Assembly (NCBI GenBank): GCA_039619475.1
Contig: CM077116.1
Location: 103,399,164 to 103,463,163 of the forward strand
Direction: 5' to 3'
Source of the DNA: Icerya purchasi
Lineage: Eukaryota > Arthropoda > Insecta > Hemiptera > Monophlebidae
Length of the DNA stretch: 64,000 bases
The notes under the pieces are model-generated. The model had not been told where the DNA came from. It ran no database searches and saw nothing but the letters and a program-made list of their open reading frames with translations. Position 1 is the first letter of the stretch, and each line of letters opens with the position of its first letter. Made by a program: the position numbers and the translations under genes. This document shows, piece after piece, positions 1 to 10,849 of this stretch.

Positions 1-1000
1 CTAGGAGGAAATAAAAATGGATACAAATAGATGTATTAAAAAATGCGCTTGCTCCTATAAAGTTAATTCTGTTTATTTAAAAAAAAACAAATTATAGATT
101 AATTTTTTATTACATGTCGGAAGTGGGTATCTCTTGGGGGCCCTTTTATAAGGCGGGGCCTGGAGCTGCAGCCTCCCCCCTGGACTCCCCTAAACACAGG
201 CCTGGAGTTTAGAAACAAACGTAGCGGCAACCAAAACATTTTTTGCTTTTGTTATTCATTACATTTATTTCGTCTTCTATATTTTATTTCTAATATTTGA
301 TATGTAGTATATTGGCGCATAGTACCGTTAATTTTGCTCGTTTCATTATTAGTTTGTTTTTTGTTCATTTCCATTTTTTAATTATTTCTTTTCTATTAAA
401 TCATTTTTTAAATTTAGTCTCGTTTTAATTATTTCTTCTGTTTCTTTTCTGTCACCTTCACGATTTCCTGATCAACTGACCTTTTTGTTACAAACAACTC
501 TTTTCAGGGCTATTTTTATGTTACTTTACTGAAATATTTTTCGTTGTATTTTATTAGTTCCGCTCGTGGTACAAATATACCCATTAAAAACATGCACAAA
601 AAAGTGAACGCTTAAAATTAATTTTTTGCAGTCAGCATCGAATTCAAATTGCAACAATAATTAAAAACTTATTAATCAGTACACATAATAATAATATAAT
701 CATTCGGTTTCCGTAAGCTGAGTAATCAACATTTACTCCAATTTGATTTGTAACCGAGTCCAAAAAATTAATGTTGTTGAAGAATAATCCAAAAGATTGT
801 TAAGTATATTACCCTGAAATGTATTACCTATTTTTTAATTATTTTTTACTTTTAGCGCATTTGTCTTTTTTAACTTTTACAACAAATTTTGAGGTCGGTA
901 TCATTTTTTAACCACCGGTGTTACACTTCTGCATGAACGAAGAATCATTGAAATCAGTCTGCATAGTTATACGTAACCAAATACAAAATAAATAAATAAA
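1..1000. other. AT-rich non-coding stretch with a possible hAT-type end
   Basis: No convincing coding region. Positions 118-206 are GC-rich and hold G/C runs followed by an end-like CCTAAACACAGGCCTG, which resembles the termini of non-autonomous hAT-type elements. No partner terminus or target duplication could be found, so this is only a suggestion. The rest is T-rich DNA with no structure I can name. Confidence 0.4.
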
Positions 1001-1770
1001 ACAAGTTCAGTCAAGCATGATGTTTCTTGCGCTCAGGGTTACTCAGTATGTTAATTTATAGATAACTATAATATTTATGTTTACATAATGCTAAATTCGA
1101 AGGAATTTGATTTTTCCGCTACAAAGAGGAAGAGGAACACGTAGTTTTTTGCGATTTTTTGAAATTATCGCCATCTCGAAAATTTCGTTAAAGAAATGAA
1201 ATGCGGTTTTGTTTCCGACAAAAAACGATCTTTTCAACATTATATCATATGCCGGGGGGGAAAAAATAATTTCAAACTTTTTGAGCTTTCGGCGCCCCAA
1301 AGGTCTGAATATAAAGTTAGAAGCTTAGTTATATTTTTCCTATGAAGCGGCCCTGTATACATATGTCTAAAATACGTTTTTTGGTTTCTCCAACGTTTTT
1401 ACTTGGGCTAATATTTACGTGAACTTTCTTTTTCTTGCTGAATTTTTTTACTGTCCTTTTTTGATTTTATGAAAGGACTCCTGCATTTTATTTTATATTT
1501 CGAATTTCACCTTTAAATCTTCATCTAGTAATGAATTATGAATTTTTAAGTGATTTTTGAGGTCGTTTTAAATACCATGTTATATATTCTTGATGGTTTT
1601 TGGGGTTTTTGCCGCCCAGGGTAATCGGTCGTCTTGAAATTATAGATCGTTTTAAAGGGAATTTTAATTGTAATTTATGTTCCAAATTGGAAATTTATAA
1701 GTCAAACCGTTCGTGAGTTATTAATTTTTATTTGATATTTTTGTCGTTTCTGAACCGAATTTAAAAAAAG
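1001..1770 (+). repeat. Left arm of arm-repeat element 1
   Basis: The arm runs terminus, one repeat unit containing the family signature around AAACGATCTTTT and GAGCTTTCGGCGCC, then a roughly 300-bp conserved block containing GCCGCCCAGGGTAATCGGTC. The same block lies at 13850-14165 (direct) and 2770-3050 (inverted). Confidence 0.7.
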
Positions 1771-2744
1771 TAATTATGTCACTAGATAGCAATAGTTTTG
1801 TGCCGATTTGTGTCGCTAATCAAACCAATTAGTTAATTATTGTTATTTGTCATTTAATACATAAGTGCATACGATTTTTTTAGAAATATTCAGTCATCAA
1901 TCTCTTTTCAGTTTAATGACCTTCTAATAAGAAATTGTGTTTAGTTAGAATGTTAAACACCATCTCTATAGGTTGATTTGCTTAATTAAGTATGGTTCAT
2001 GTGTTCAGATTAATTTTTGCAGTATTATCAAACGCACACATTCGGCCGTCTCTTAGTAAGGTGAATATGGGTTTGAAACGTTTCATCTTTTTGACAGGTG
2101 TATGATTACAATTTGTTTTATTTGCAGCTGCCGTGTAAACAATTTGTATATATGTTGATATAGACTCATTCTTTTCTGTATCCCTGTTCGGGGAGCCAGT
2201 TGACAAGGACTCATTTTCTTCCCTTTTCGTTTTCGATGATAAAAAGGATTCGAATGAAGATAAAAAGAGTAAAAAGAAATAAAAAAATATTGGAAAATTT
2301 TGTGCGCCAACGGCACCGTACTGTGTGTCGCTGCCGGTAAGCTCTGCCTAACAGAACATTAAGCTTTTTGATTTCTGGAATGAACAAACGTGTGCAGAGT
2401 TACGCGCGTGGTTACATTGCTTGCATTTTTTTTGTACGAACTCTTACGAAATCGTACGAGTTCGTACAACCAGTTTCATGCGACTAATATATTTTTTTTC
2501 ATCAGAATTCGTACGAAGTTTATATCACCAGTCCAGGAAAAGGTTATATTGTCGACCAAAGTTAAGAGCATTACTAGTCAGCGGTCTGTCACGTAATAGT
2601 AAGACTGTAAATATTACTTGAATATTAAATTTTTGTAAGTCCCGTTTGTTAAGTAAGTTGATGATTAGGCTTAATTCAAACGGACCACTTTTCGATTACA
2701 GCAGAACCACAAAGTAGCGGTCGGTCGTGGGTAATATTATTAGG

Positions 2745-4208
2745 ATTCCGTACACATATAATATAAGGAATCCTAATAAAATGGTTCAGAAACGACAAAA
2801 ATATCAAATAAAAATCAATATCTCACGAACGGCTTGACTTATAAACTTCAAATTTGGAACTAAAATTACAATTAAAATTCTCTTTAAAACGATCTGTAAT
2901 TTCAAGATGATCGATTACCCTAGGCGGCAAAAAACCGTCAAAAATACATAATATGGTATTTAAAACGACCTCAAAAATCACTTAAAACATTATAACTCAT
3001 CGCCAGATAAACCTATAAAGGTGAAATTCAAAATATAAAAAATAAAATGCACGAGTCCTTTCATAAAGTCAAAAAATTACGCTACCAAAATTATGTAAAG
3101 TTGCCGAAAAGTTCAAAAAAGCGAGAAAATTACGTATCCCCTCCGCTAGCGCTGCGAATATTACAGCTAAAAATTTTGAACGCGGTTAAAAATATGCGCA
3201 TCCCAGTATATTTCTCTAGTTTAGAACATCCGGATTTCCAGTTTTAAAATTAGACCGTTGGGGCACCGAAATCTCGAAATTTTAGAAAAAAATATTTTTT
3301 TCCCGGGCTTGTGATATATCGTTAGAAAGACCGCTATTTATCGGAAACGAAACCGTATTTCATTTTCTTAACGAAGCTTTCAAAGTTGCCGAAAAGTTCA
3401 AAAAAGCGCAAGAACTGATATATAGCCCTTTTTTTTGCGACGTGAGTATTATGGCTATAAATTTGGAACAAAGTAGAATATATGCGCATCCGTATATATT
3501 TCTTTAGTTTGGAACATCCGGGTTTCCTGCTTTAAAATCAGACCCCCGAGGCGACGAAAGCTCGAAATTTTGGAAAAAAATACTTTTTTTTTTTGCCGGA
3601 CATGTGATATATAGTTGGAAAGATCGCTATATGTCGAGAACAAAACCGTATTTCATTTCCTTAACAAAACATTCAAAGTTGCCGGAAAGTTCAAAAAAGC
3701 TCGAAAAATGACGTGTAGTATCCGCTTGTGGCTCAGGTATTATAGCTAAAGATTTTGAACAAGGTTAAAAAAATGCGCATCCCTGTATACTTCTCTAATT
3801 TAGAACATCCGAGTTTCCAATTTTAAAATTCGGCGTTTAGGGCGACGGAAGCTCGAAGATTTTGAAAACAATATTTTCTTTTCCGGGCATTTGATGTATT
3901 GTTAGAAAGATCGCTATTTGACGGGAACAAACCTATTTGGGGAACACATTTTTTTTCGGTCATGTGATATATCAATTAAAAGATTACTATTTGTCGGGCG
4001 CGAAAACGTATTGCATTTTCCTAAAGAAAATTTCGAGATATCGATAATTTCAAAAAATCGCAAAAAATCACGTTCCTCTTCCTCTTTGCAACGGAAAAAT
4101 CTAATTACTTTGTTTTGAATTTAGTATGATGTAAATGTAAATTATAGTTATTGTTAATTTACATACGGAATCGTCAGCGCATGAAACATCATGCTTGACT
4201 GAACTTGT
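2745..4208 (-). repeat. Right arm of arm-repeat element 1
   Basis: Inverted relative to the left arm. It starts with a hairpin at 2748-2785, continues with the conserved block (2790-3050) and about four diverged repeat units (3060-4110), and ends with the inverted terminus. Recurring landmarks are TTCCCGGGC or CGGACATG, GATATATCG and GAACATCCGG. Confidence 0.65.
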
Positions 4209-4239
4209 TCTTTATTTAATCTATATGTTTCCAAAATTA

Positions 4240-4515
4240 GTTTTCTCTCCTTAAAATCCAAATCTTTATTCTTTGCAGATGATATCCTTATTTACGACTT
4301 TTCCCCTAATTTTTTAGTTGCCAATGAGCAACTAAACAGCTCCTTAAGAACTTTAGAAAAGGCCCTTTCTATAACATTCATCTCTTCATTTCCGCTCCTA
4401 AATTAGCAGCTGTAGTCTTCACCCTTGGGCCTTATAACCCGGGCTCATTTGAGATAAATTTAAAAAATCATTCCATTCCAATAGTCAATTCTTTTCGTTA
4501 TCCGGGTATCATTTT
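4240..4515 (+). pseudogene. RNase H LINE copy C, RT palm segment
   Basis: A degenerate reverse transcriptase segment of an I-like non-LTR retrotransposon. It encodes the catalytic FADD motif (LFFADDILIY, near 4270-4300), the following helix with LNSSL, and the palm/thumb segment VFTLGPYNPG, the usual order in this family. It has an in-frame stop near 4403 and is cut at 4515 by a MITE. The 5' part of the element is missing; the inverted arm element ends about 30 bp upstream. It continues at 4992-5068 and 17853-19345. It belongs to the same family as copies B, E, F, G, H and I in this window. Confidence 0.8.
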
Positions 4516-4991
4516 GGCGACACTCGAATTGCGCACTGTTGTTTGCCTGGCCGACGGTTAAGAAAGGTTTAGTAATCTAAACACTCGAATTGCACACCGG
4601 AAGTTTGCCGGTATGAAATATAAAAAAACGAACGAAAACGACACCGGGACCATGATATTTGTTGGACTCAAAAACTGATGGCCGCTTTATCATATAACAT
4701 TTGAAGGTTCAATGGCTTTCAACATTTTTACGCATCGTATTTAAAAAATGGCCTATTTTTCGCAAACCTGTAAGGGGTTTTTTCTAAGCAACCGAAATGT
4801 AGTTCCGTTATTCCAAATAGCAAACGTTCCATCAATGTGATAAGACATTTTGGAAGTCACTGAAAGGGTGACTTCTACTTATTTTATTCCTTCGCCGAAT
4901 TTGTAAAATCAAAGTTTTTTTTCAAAGCGGTGCGAAATTCGAGTCCGACTTGTCACTGTGTGAAGTGTTGGTGCGCAATTCAGGTGTTCCC
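4516..4991. mobile_element. 476-bp MITE with 8-bp target duplication
   Basis: Flanked by direct ATCATTTT copies at 4508-4515 and 4992-4999. The ends form an imperfect inverted repeat: GGCGACACTCGAATTGCGCAC against GGGAACACCTGAATTGCGCAC by position, 17 of 21 matching. A subterminal copy of CACTCGAATTGCACAC lies at 4582. Removing the insert and one duplication restores the LINE C reading frame across the site. There is no coding capacity. An 8-bp duplication is compatible with hAT, P or Merlin type transposition; the family is not identified. Confidence 0.8.
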
Positions 4992-5068
4992 ATCATTTTA
5001 TCCCCTCGCCTGTCTTTCCATGAAAACGTCAGTCATTTATATGCTTCCTTGCTTAAAGTCTTAAACCT
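4992..5068 (+). pseudogene. LINE copy C, short segment between MITE and LINE A
   Basis: Continues the LINE C frame with residues like PRLSFHENVSHLYASLLKVLNL, matching the SRLSF.EHI..L..S.LKRLNLLKAL segment of copies B, F and H. It ends in AAAGTCTTAAACCT (5055-5068), which is repeated at 17853-17866 where LINE C resumes. Confidence 0.8.
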
Positions 5069-5228
5069 GACTTCGGTTCGTTGATGCGTTAACACCTCTA
5101 TGTTTCTGCTCCGACGTGTCTCCGTTTTTTGTGAGTGTAATTGTGCGTAATTCTATAATGTGCAGTAAACAATAATATATTCTTAAATGTTCGTTTCTCA
5201 GTTTAATTAAGCTACAGTTTAGTAATTA

Positions 5229-6045
5229 ATGTTAAATGATTGTCGCCGCGGCATAAAATTCGGTCGTAAAATTTCAACCGAATGCAGCAATATAAAGAAC
5301 ATCCGTAACAACATGCCGGCTAACGAAAACAACAGTGACAAACAAGGCGCCCTTTTAATGGCCGAAATAATAGCGATTAAAGAAGATCTGCGCTGCTTGA
5401 AACACGAACGAGTGGAAAACTGCAAAATGCGCGTGGAAATGACCAATTTAAAAGCAGAAATTAAACGCCTGAGAGAACTGATCGAAACATAAATGCAGAC
5501 CGATAAATTACGCAACTGCTGTCAGCCAAACACCGAGCTCTGCAAAACTGAATCGTACACTCTCGCCTGATTCACGAAATTCAATCAAAAAGGCTCCGCT
5601 AAATTTTCTAGTCGTTAAAAACAAAAATAAGGAAGGATACACCGAGTTAATTTTAAAGAAAAATGTTAACCCGACGAAGATAGGCGTCAGTGTAAAATCT
5701 TTCAAAAAGTTACCTTCAGATAATGTTATATACTAGAACTGTCAACCTAAGACGAAGCTGAAAAAATTAAAACGGAAATTGATAAACCCGCTGACCTAAG
5801 TTCTGCAAAATTAGCTCCAAGAAACCCACATACCGTCATCTCAAACCTGCCGGCTGAAACTACTGAACAGGTCACAATTGACGTCGTAAAACAAGCAACA
5901 GATGAAACTCCCCTCCACCTGAAAGTAACCAGCGGAAGAAACATCAAAGCTTTCGGCGAGACCGTCCCGAAGTGCTTCAACAAATTGATGGAACGCTCGA
6001 AAATTAACATTGGCTGGACAAGATGTCAAATCCACGAACATATCG
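5229..6045 (+). pseudogene. LINE A ORF1, N-terminal part (gag-like)
   Basis: ORF1 of an R1-like element, an RNA-binding gag-like protein. The first stretch (5229-5492) is highly charged with heptad-like spacing, probably a coiled coil, and ends at a TAA. Downstream, in shifted frames, the segment PHTVISNLPAETTEQVTIDV (near 5828-5888) and GWTRCQIHEHIA (near 6012-6048) match the region just before the zinc knuckles in gag-like ORF1 proteins. The frame is then cut by LINE B; the knuckle itself appears at 9114. At least two frame disruptions lie between 5492 and 5830. Confidence 0.7.
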
Positions 6046-6261
6046 CTATCCTACAACCAAAGTTGATTGGGATAAATTTCGGGCTGGGGTCGATTCCGCC
6101 CTCTCCAACATACATTCCCAAGCAGATCCTGTTCTTCAATACAACAGGTTCATCGACTCGATTACCTCGGCGTTATCCGCTTCTCTAAAAGGAACCCTAA
6201 TCTTCTCGCTTCTTCTCTATGGTGGAACAACGGTTGTTCCGTCGCTTTTAGAGACAGTTCT

Positions 6262-7013
6262 TTGAAATTCGGGGCCTTCCGGTCCTGCTCTTCCTTCGAT
6301 AATTTCATAGCTCATAGGGAGGCCAATGCTAAGGCCAGATTTATTCTCAAAAAGAGCAAAAAAAAAAACGCGTGGAAGAAATTCTGTTCATCATTCTCTA
6401 GATCCACCTCCATCTCTCATTTTTGGAAAATGACGAAAGCCTTTCAGTCCCCACACGGTCCAAACGTTCTTTCTATTACAACCTTCCTTCGGAGAAGCTT
6501 ATCTCTTTTCTGGAGTCAATTGCTCCCTTATATGTTCCATCCTTGGAAGAAATATGCCCTCCGGCGTTACCACCTACATCCTCTACGCACGTTCTGTCTT
6601 CCGAGTTTAACATTAATGAACTCCGTTCTTCCTTAAATAATTCTTTCTCCTCCTCTAGTCCGGGAGTGGACGGCATTCCTTTCCTGGTTATTAAGAGCTT
6701 ATCAATTTCCGCACTGAATACCTTGCTTTCTATTTACAACTCCTTCTTGCATACCTGTACCACGCCACCAATTTGGAACTCCTTTATCGTTATTCCTATT
6801 CCGAAAAAGAATCATAATTCCTTCCGTCCTATTTCTTTGGTTTCGTGTTTTAGAAAATTGTTTGAACAAATGATTAATAAACGCCTAGTTTGGCGGCTGG
6901 AATTCAACAATATTCTTCCCAGTAACATGTTCGGTTTCCGTACGGGACTGGGAATGACGGACTGTTTATCGTTGTTTCTATCTGACGTGTACAAATCTCT
7001 TATTCGCAAATAA
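6262..7013 (+). pseudogene. LINE B RT, fingers region
   Basis: Two overlapping frames cover the linker and the N-terminal RT. The first (6262-6420) contains AHREANAKARFILKKSKK, the second (6423-7013, 196 codons) contains PGVDGIPFLVIKSL, WNSFIVIPIPKK, SFRPISLVSC and NMFGFRTGLGMTDCLSLF. These match RT motifs 0 to 2 of the I/Jockey superfamily. The frame closes at a TAA at 7011, and the motif with the first catalytic Asp is degraded (7014-7160). The frameshift between the two parts indicates a dead copy. Confidence 0.75.
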
Positions 7014-7163
7014 TACACTATTTCTGCTTTCCTTGTTGTTACCTCCGCATTCGATTATGTTCACTTACCTTCTCTTCTACATAAAATGTGTTCCATTATA
7101 TAGTTCAAGCTTTTCTACAATAGATCAATTCAGCTCTCCACTCCCTTCTTCTCAGAGTCTAGA

Positions 7164-8474
7164 GTGGTTTTTCGGGGTCTTCCACAAGGCTCATGTCTTA
7201 GCCCTACTCTCTTTAACATCTATTTCCATAGCCTAGCTACTCTTCAGATATCGTCTACTTCCTTATTCTTTGCCGATGATATACTCATCTACTCTCCCTC
7301 AGTTAATCTTTCTTCTGCCGTCGTGGAGCTTAACAACTCTCTTTTTTCTCTGGATAATGCGTTATCCGATCTTCACCTTTTTACTTCTCCTGGGAAATCG
7401 GCAGCTATGGTTTTCACTTATTGTCCTTATAGTCGTTCCTCAGTCAACCTATCTGTGTGCCATCTTCCTTTTCCTTTAGTTAGTTCTATCTCCTACCTTG
7501 GCATTGCTCTTAACAGTAATTTGTCCTTTCACAATCACATCAATTATCTTTATACGTCGGCTCTCAAGAGGATTAATTGGTTGAAGGCTTTCTTTTTCCA
7601 TAATTGTGATGGGGATCCTTATATCCTTCTGATACTATATAAGGCCACTATCCTTTCTAAATTCGATTATTATTGCTCGTTCCTTTACGCCTGTGCTCCT
7701 AAATATCTTCTCCTTAAACTTGATAAAATCCATAATATGTGTCTCCGCCTTTGTATCGGTGCCTTGAACTCCTCTCCTATTGCAGCCATTTCGGCAGAAA
7801 CTGGTTCCTGTTCTTTATTCATCCGAAGACTTTATCTAGGTGAACGATTTCTGATCAAACGTCTTCATATTTCCAATTCCTACTTGCTTAATTCCTACTG
7901 GTTTATATTCAACAACTGGCGTTTCTCTCCTCGTAAAACCCCAATCCTTTCCTTGATTTCTTCACGTCTCAGGGCCTTCTCTCCTTTTGTTCTATCCTAC
8001 GTCAAATGCCCTTATTTTACCTATAATTTCCCAGATCTTATTTACTCACCCAGTTTACTTTTTCTTCCTTCGTATGTTAAGTCTCTTCCCCCTCCCGCTG
8101 CTCATAACAAATTTAACTATGTTTTATCCTCGCTCTTTCCTTCTTATATTTTAATTTTTACGGATGACTCAAAGTCAGCTTTGGGTGTTGGAGCGGCTTT
8201 TACTCTGCCGGATTTCGGCTATTCTGAGTCGTTCAAACTTCCCTCGTTCTTCTCCATATTCCTAGCCGAATCTATTGCGATCTTACAAGCAATCCTTTTT
8301 ATAGCCTCCACTAACAATATATCCAAGGTTCTCTTATCTTCTGATTCAAAAGGCGTTTTACAAGCCATTGCTACTCCCTTTCCTAAACCATCCGCTGATC
8401 CTATCGTACTTCACATACGTTCCTTAATTTCACATCTTTTTCATTCCCGCTCTGTCCGTATTGATCTATTGTAA
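7164..8474 (+). pseudogene. LINE B RT palm to RNase H
   Basis: An open frame of 436 codons. Residues 1-20 hold FRGLPQGSCLSPTLFNIY, then LFFADDILIY with both catalytic Asp near residues 38-45. SYLGIALNSNLSFHNHI and LSKFDYYCSFLYACAPK form the thumb. From about residue 325 an RNase H domain follows: IFTDDSKSALGVGAAF (Gly of DGS replaced by Asp), AESIAILQAI, SSDSKGVLQAI. It stops at TAA 8472, just before the last RNase H motif, which continues out of the open frame (IPSHCGISGNELVDSLARS). Apart from this stop the protein is long and well preserved. Confidence 0.8.
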
Positions 8475-9113
8475 ATTCCTAGTCATTGTGGAATTTCGGG
8501 CAACGAGTTAGTCGACTCGTTGGCACGTTCGGCTTCTTTAAACGGTCGCTTTATTAGTCATTTCCCAGTTCAAAGCCTTCTTCCTTTTTCCTTTCATTGC
8601 CAGCGTGACTGTTGGTCTGATCTCTATCCTTCTTCTTTTTCCAATCCTGCTTCCTTTTACATTATCCATACAACCCATTCCTCCTCTTTTTCCGTGGTTT
8701 GTTAATTTCTCCAACATGAGGCGGTCAACTATTTCATCCATAATTAGACTTCGATTTAATCATAGTGTGCTTCCTGCTTCGCTCTTCCATTTCTCCATTA
8801 CTTAGTCTCCTCTTTGTCCGTTTGATCCGTCAGAAGCAAACTTCGTTTGTGATGCGAACCACATTTTGCTTTAATGTCCTTCCATTTCTTCAGAACGCGC
8901 GATACTGTATTCCAGTATTTTGCGTCTTGGCCTACAGCGCTCACAGCATCCTCTCTTTTCTGTCTCCTTTGGTTATTCCTTTGTTAGCTTCATTCGTATG
9001 TTCCATTTCTAATATTTTTCCTTTATAATCATTATTGCTGCCATACCGGTGGATTGAGTAACGTCCTTAGCTGACAAACTTAAAATTTAAAAAAAAAATA
9101 AAATAAAAAATAA
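8475..9113 (+). pseudogene. LINE B end of RNase H, C-terminal domain and tail
   Basis: Right after the stop the frame still encodes the final RNase H motif (SGNELVDSLARSASL) and the family C-terminal region (DLYPSSFSNPASFY, MRRSTISSIIRLRF, FVCDANHI), broken by frameshifts near 8700 and 8800. It is followed by a short 3' UTR and an A-rich tail interrupted by T. Confidence 0.7.
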
Positions 9114-9366
9114 AAAACAATGCTACAAATGTTGGTCAATTGGACACAAAGTGGCCGACTGCAAACAGGATGAAGAAAATCTGAATCTGATCGAAAAAAG
9201 CTTGCAATGTGGAATATGTACCAACTGCGTTAAAAGTAAGGCAAATAATTTATTAGTACAACAAAACAATAGCGATAACCAATTTCCCACTGAAAACCAC
9301 TATCATCACCCTGGCAGTTACAAATGTCTGTTTTTATCGAAAATAAAAGCAAACGTAAAAAAATGA
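9114..9366 (+). pseudogene. LINE A ORF1, zinc-knuckle C-terminus
   Basis: Resumes LINE A ORF1 after LINE B. CYKCWSIGHKVADC fits the CCHC knuckle spacing C-x2-C-x4-H-x4-C, and a further C-x2-C-x2-C (CGICTNC) follows. ORF1 stops at 9364-9366, with ORF2 starting in the overlapping ATGAG, the usual tight ORF1/ORF2 junction of R1-type elements. Confidence 0.8.
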
Positions 9367-9482
9367 GTAATGATCTTAAAATAATTTTAAATAATGTAAA
9401 TCATTGTGTTACAGCTCAAAACCTGTTATTAAAGTTGTGAGAAAGAATTATGACATTATACTAATAACAGAACCATATTTAA
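9363..9482 (+). pseudogene. LINE A ORF2, start of the endonuclease domain
   Basis: Encodes NNVNHCVTAQNLLLK and, after a one-base shift, KNYDIILITEPYLN. This is the N-terminal apurinic-endonuclease-like motif including the Glu of the TEP(Y) motif. It is cut at 9482 by the arm-repeat element; the domain resumes at 14202 with KNDKLFGFPAYN. Confidence 0.8.
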
Positions 9483-9569
9483 ACAAGTTCAGTCAAGCAT
9501 GAGGTTTCATGCGCTGAGGATTCCGTATGAAAGTTAACAATAACTATAATTATTTAGTATGTAAGAAAA

Positions 9570-10389
9570 TTTGTTTGAATATACTTCTATTTTTATTTTA
9601 CTATTTTAATTTAATATCTTAATAAATTTCAGAGATCTTTTCTAATAATAATTTAAAACAGTAAAGCAAAATACTAATTTGAATCGAAGACTTAGACTAA
9701 TTTGAAGTGCAATGTAATGGTTATGAAGAAAAATCAATTAAATCCTTTTTTTTATGTATTTAATTTTTATTTATTTTTTTAAATTATTGGTTTAGATTTA
9801 ATATTAAGGATTTATGATTTTTTAAAATGTGTAATTTTGTGAATCCCTACACCTATCTTTATTGGATAGCCGATCGTTAAAGACATTTAATAAATATATA
9901 AACGAAAACACACAAAAAATATTAATTAGAAATAATATTAATGCTACGTATCACTCTGCTGCGGCTGCTAGAATGCTGGTGCTCCCTGCTGGCAGTTTGG
10001 TGTACGTTGGTGATTGCGTCCTGGATTCTCGGCGAATGGGAGGGAGAGACACGGTAATCGAAATTATAGTTTACGAATTTTGTAAATGTCACTAATTTGA
10101 AAACCAAATTTCGAGGCGATTTGGTTACTTTGTTATCAAACTTTTTTCGGTTGCAAGACGAACTGGTTACTTTAATAAAAAAGGTCGATATAGTTCCGCG
10201 ATGTGACAAAGACTGTCGTTCTACTGAGATGATTTTTTAACAATTCGGTTTTTTCTTTCGACTCTCTCAATACGTTAGACCATTATTAAATATTTTTTTT
10301 TTATTTATTTACTAGCATAGTGTGTTAAATTGTTTAACAAATCTAAATACTATTAGCATATGTTTTTCATCAGGCGGACGTACCACCTA
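9570..10389. other. AT-rich filler in element copy 2
   Basis: Non-coding, no recognisable family. A GC-richer patch at 9950-10050 has no coding support. Confidence 0.4.
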
Positions 10390-10849
10390 AACAATGATGC
10401 AATGAGTCCGTTCCTTTCATTACAGTTCATAGCAACACTAACACAAGCCGTAATGAAAATAACCAAACCGAAACCTGTGATCCCGTTCCGTTTCTTAGCC
10501 CTCGTACTAACACTACTAACGCAAATTATAACAATTCGAACCAAATTCTAAAAACCGCTGTAGTCTCGTATTCCGATAAAGCCAAAAGAAAAATAACACC
10601 GATTAACAAATCCGTTTGTTCCATGCATTCAAGAAACCCACTTAAAACAAAACCAACATTTAAAACTAAAAAATTATAAAGTTCTCGAATCAAATCCGGT
10701 GCTTGCTAGTCGTGCGCATGGAGAAATAATATTAGCTGTTCGTGCGGATATTAACTTTCAACAGATAATGTTACCGTCCGATATTCAACCAGTAACAGTC
10801 GAAATTCGTATACCAGTTCCACGGGTGTCTCTAAACATAATTCCGAACC
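10390..10849 (+). pseudogene. Jockey-like LINE fragment: ORF1 end and endonuclease start
   Basis: In one frame, NQILKTAVVSYSDKAKRK looks like the end of a gag-like ORF1. From about 10622, in another frame, CIQETHLKQNQHLKLKNYKV and then EIILAVRADINFQQIMLP resemble the start of a Jockey-type endonuclease (the QETH and ILVR.DI motifs). It is distinct from LINE A and from the RNase H family. It stops abruptly at the first tandem repeat unit (about 10850), so it is either captured inside the element or an older host of it. Confidence 0.6.

Larger units (their letters stand above)
1001..4208. mobile_element. Foldback-like / Helentron-like element, copy 1 (two inverted arms)
   Basis: The ends are inverted copies: ACAAGTTCAGTCAAGCATGA at 1001 and its reverse complement ending at 4208. 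The left arm (1001-1770) has this terminus, about one 285-bp type repeat unit (1090-1320) and a conserved block (1440-1770). The right arm (2745-4208) is the same set in reverse, with several repeat units and a hairpin (GGATTCCGTA...GGAATCC) at its inner edge. The centre (1771-2744) is AT-rich and non-coding. Long inverted arms built of tandem repeats are the hallmark of foldback transposons. The hairpin and subterminal inverted GATTCCGTA also fit non-autonomous Helentron-type elements. No transposase is present, and the long open frames in the arms are repeat artefacts. Confidence 0.7.
6046..9113 (+). mobile_element. RNase H LINE copy B, inserted in LINE A ORF1
   Basis: A 5'-truncated I-like LINE. 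It begins after the endonuclease domain with YPTTKVDWDKFRAGVDSAL-like coding sequence and ends with an A-rich tail (9090-9113). It contains RT, RNase H and the C-terminal domain, in several frames. On both sides LINE A ORF1 sequence is found (GWTRCQIHEHIA before, CYKCWSIGHKVADC after), so it is a true insertion. A clear target duplication could not be defined. Confidence 0.8.
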
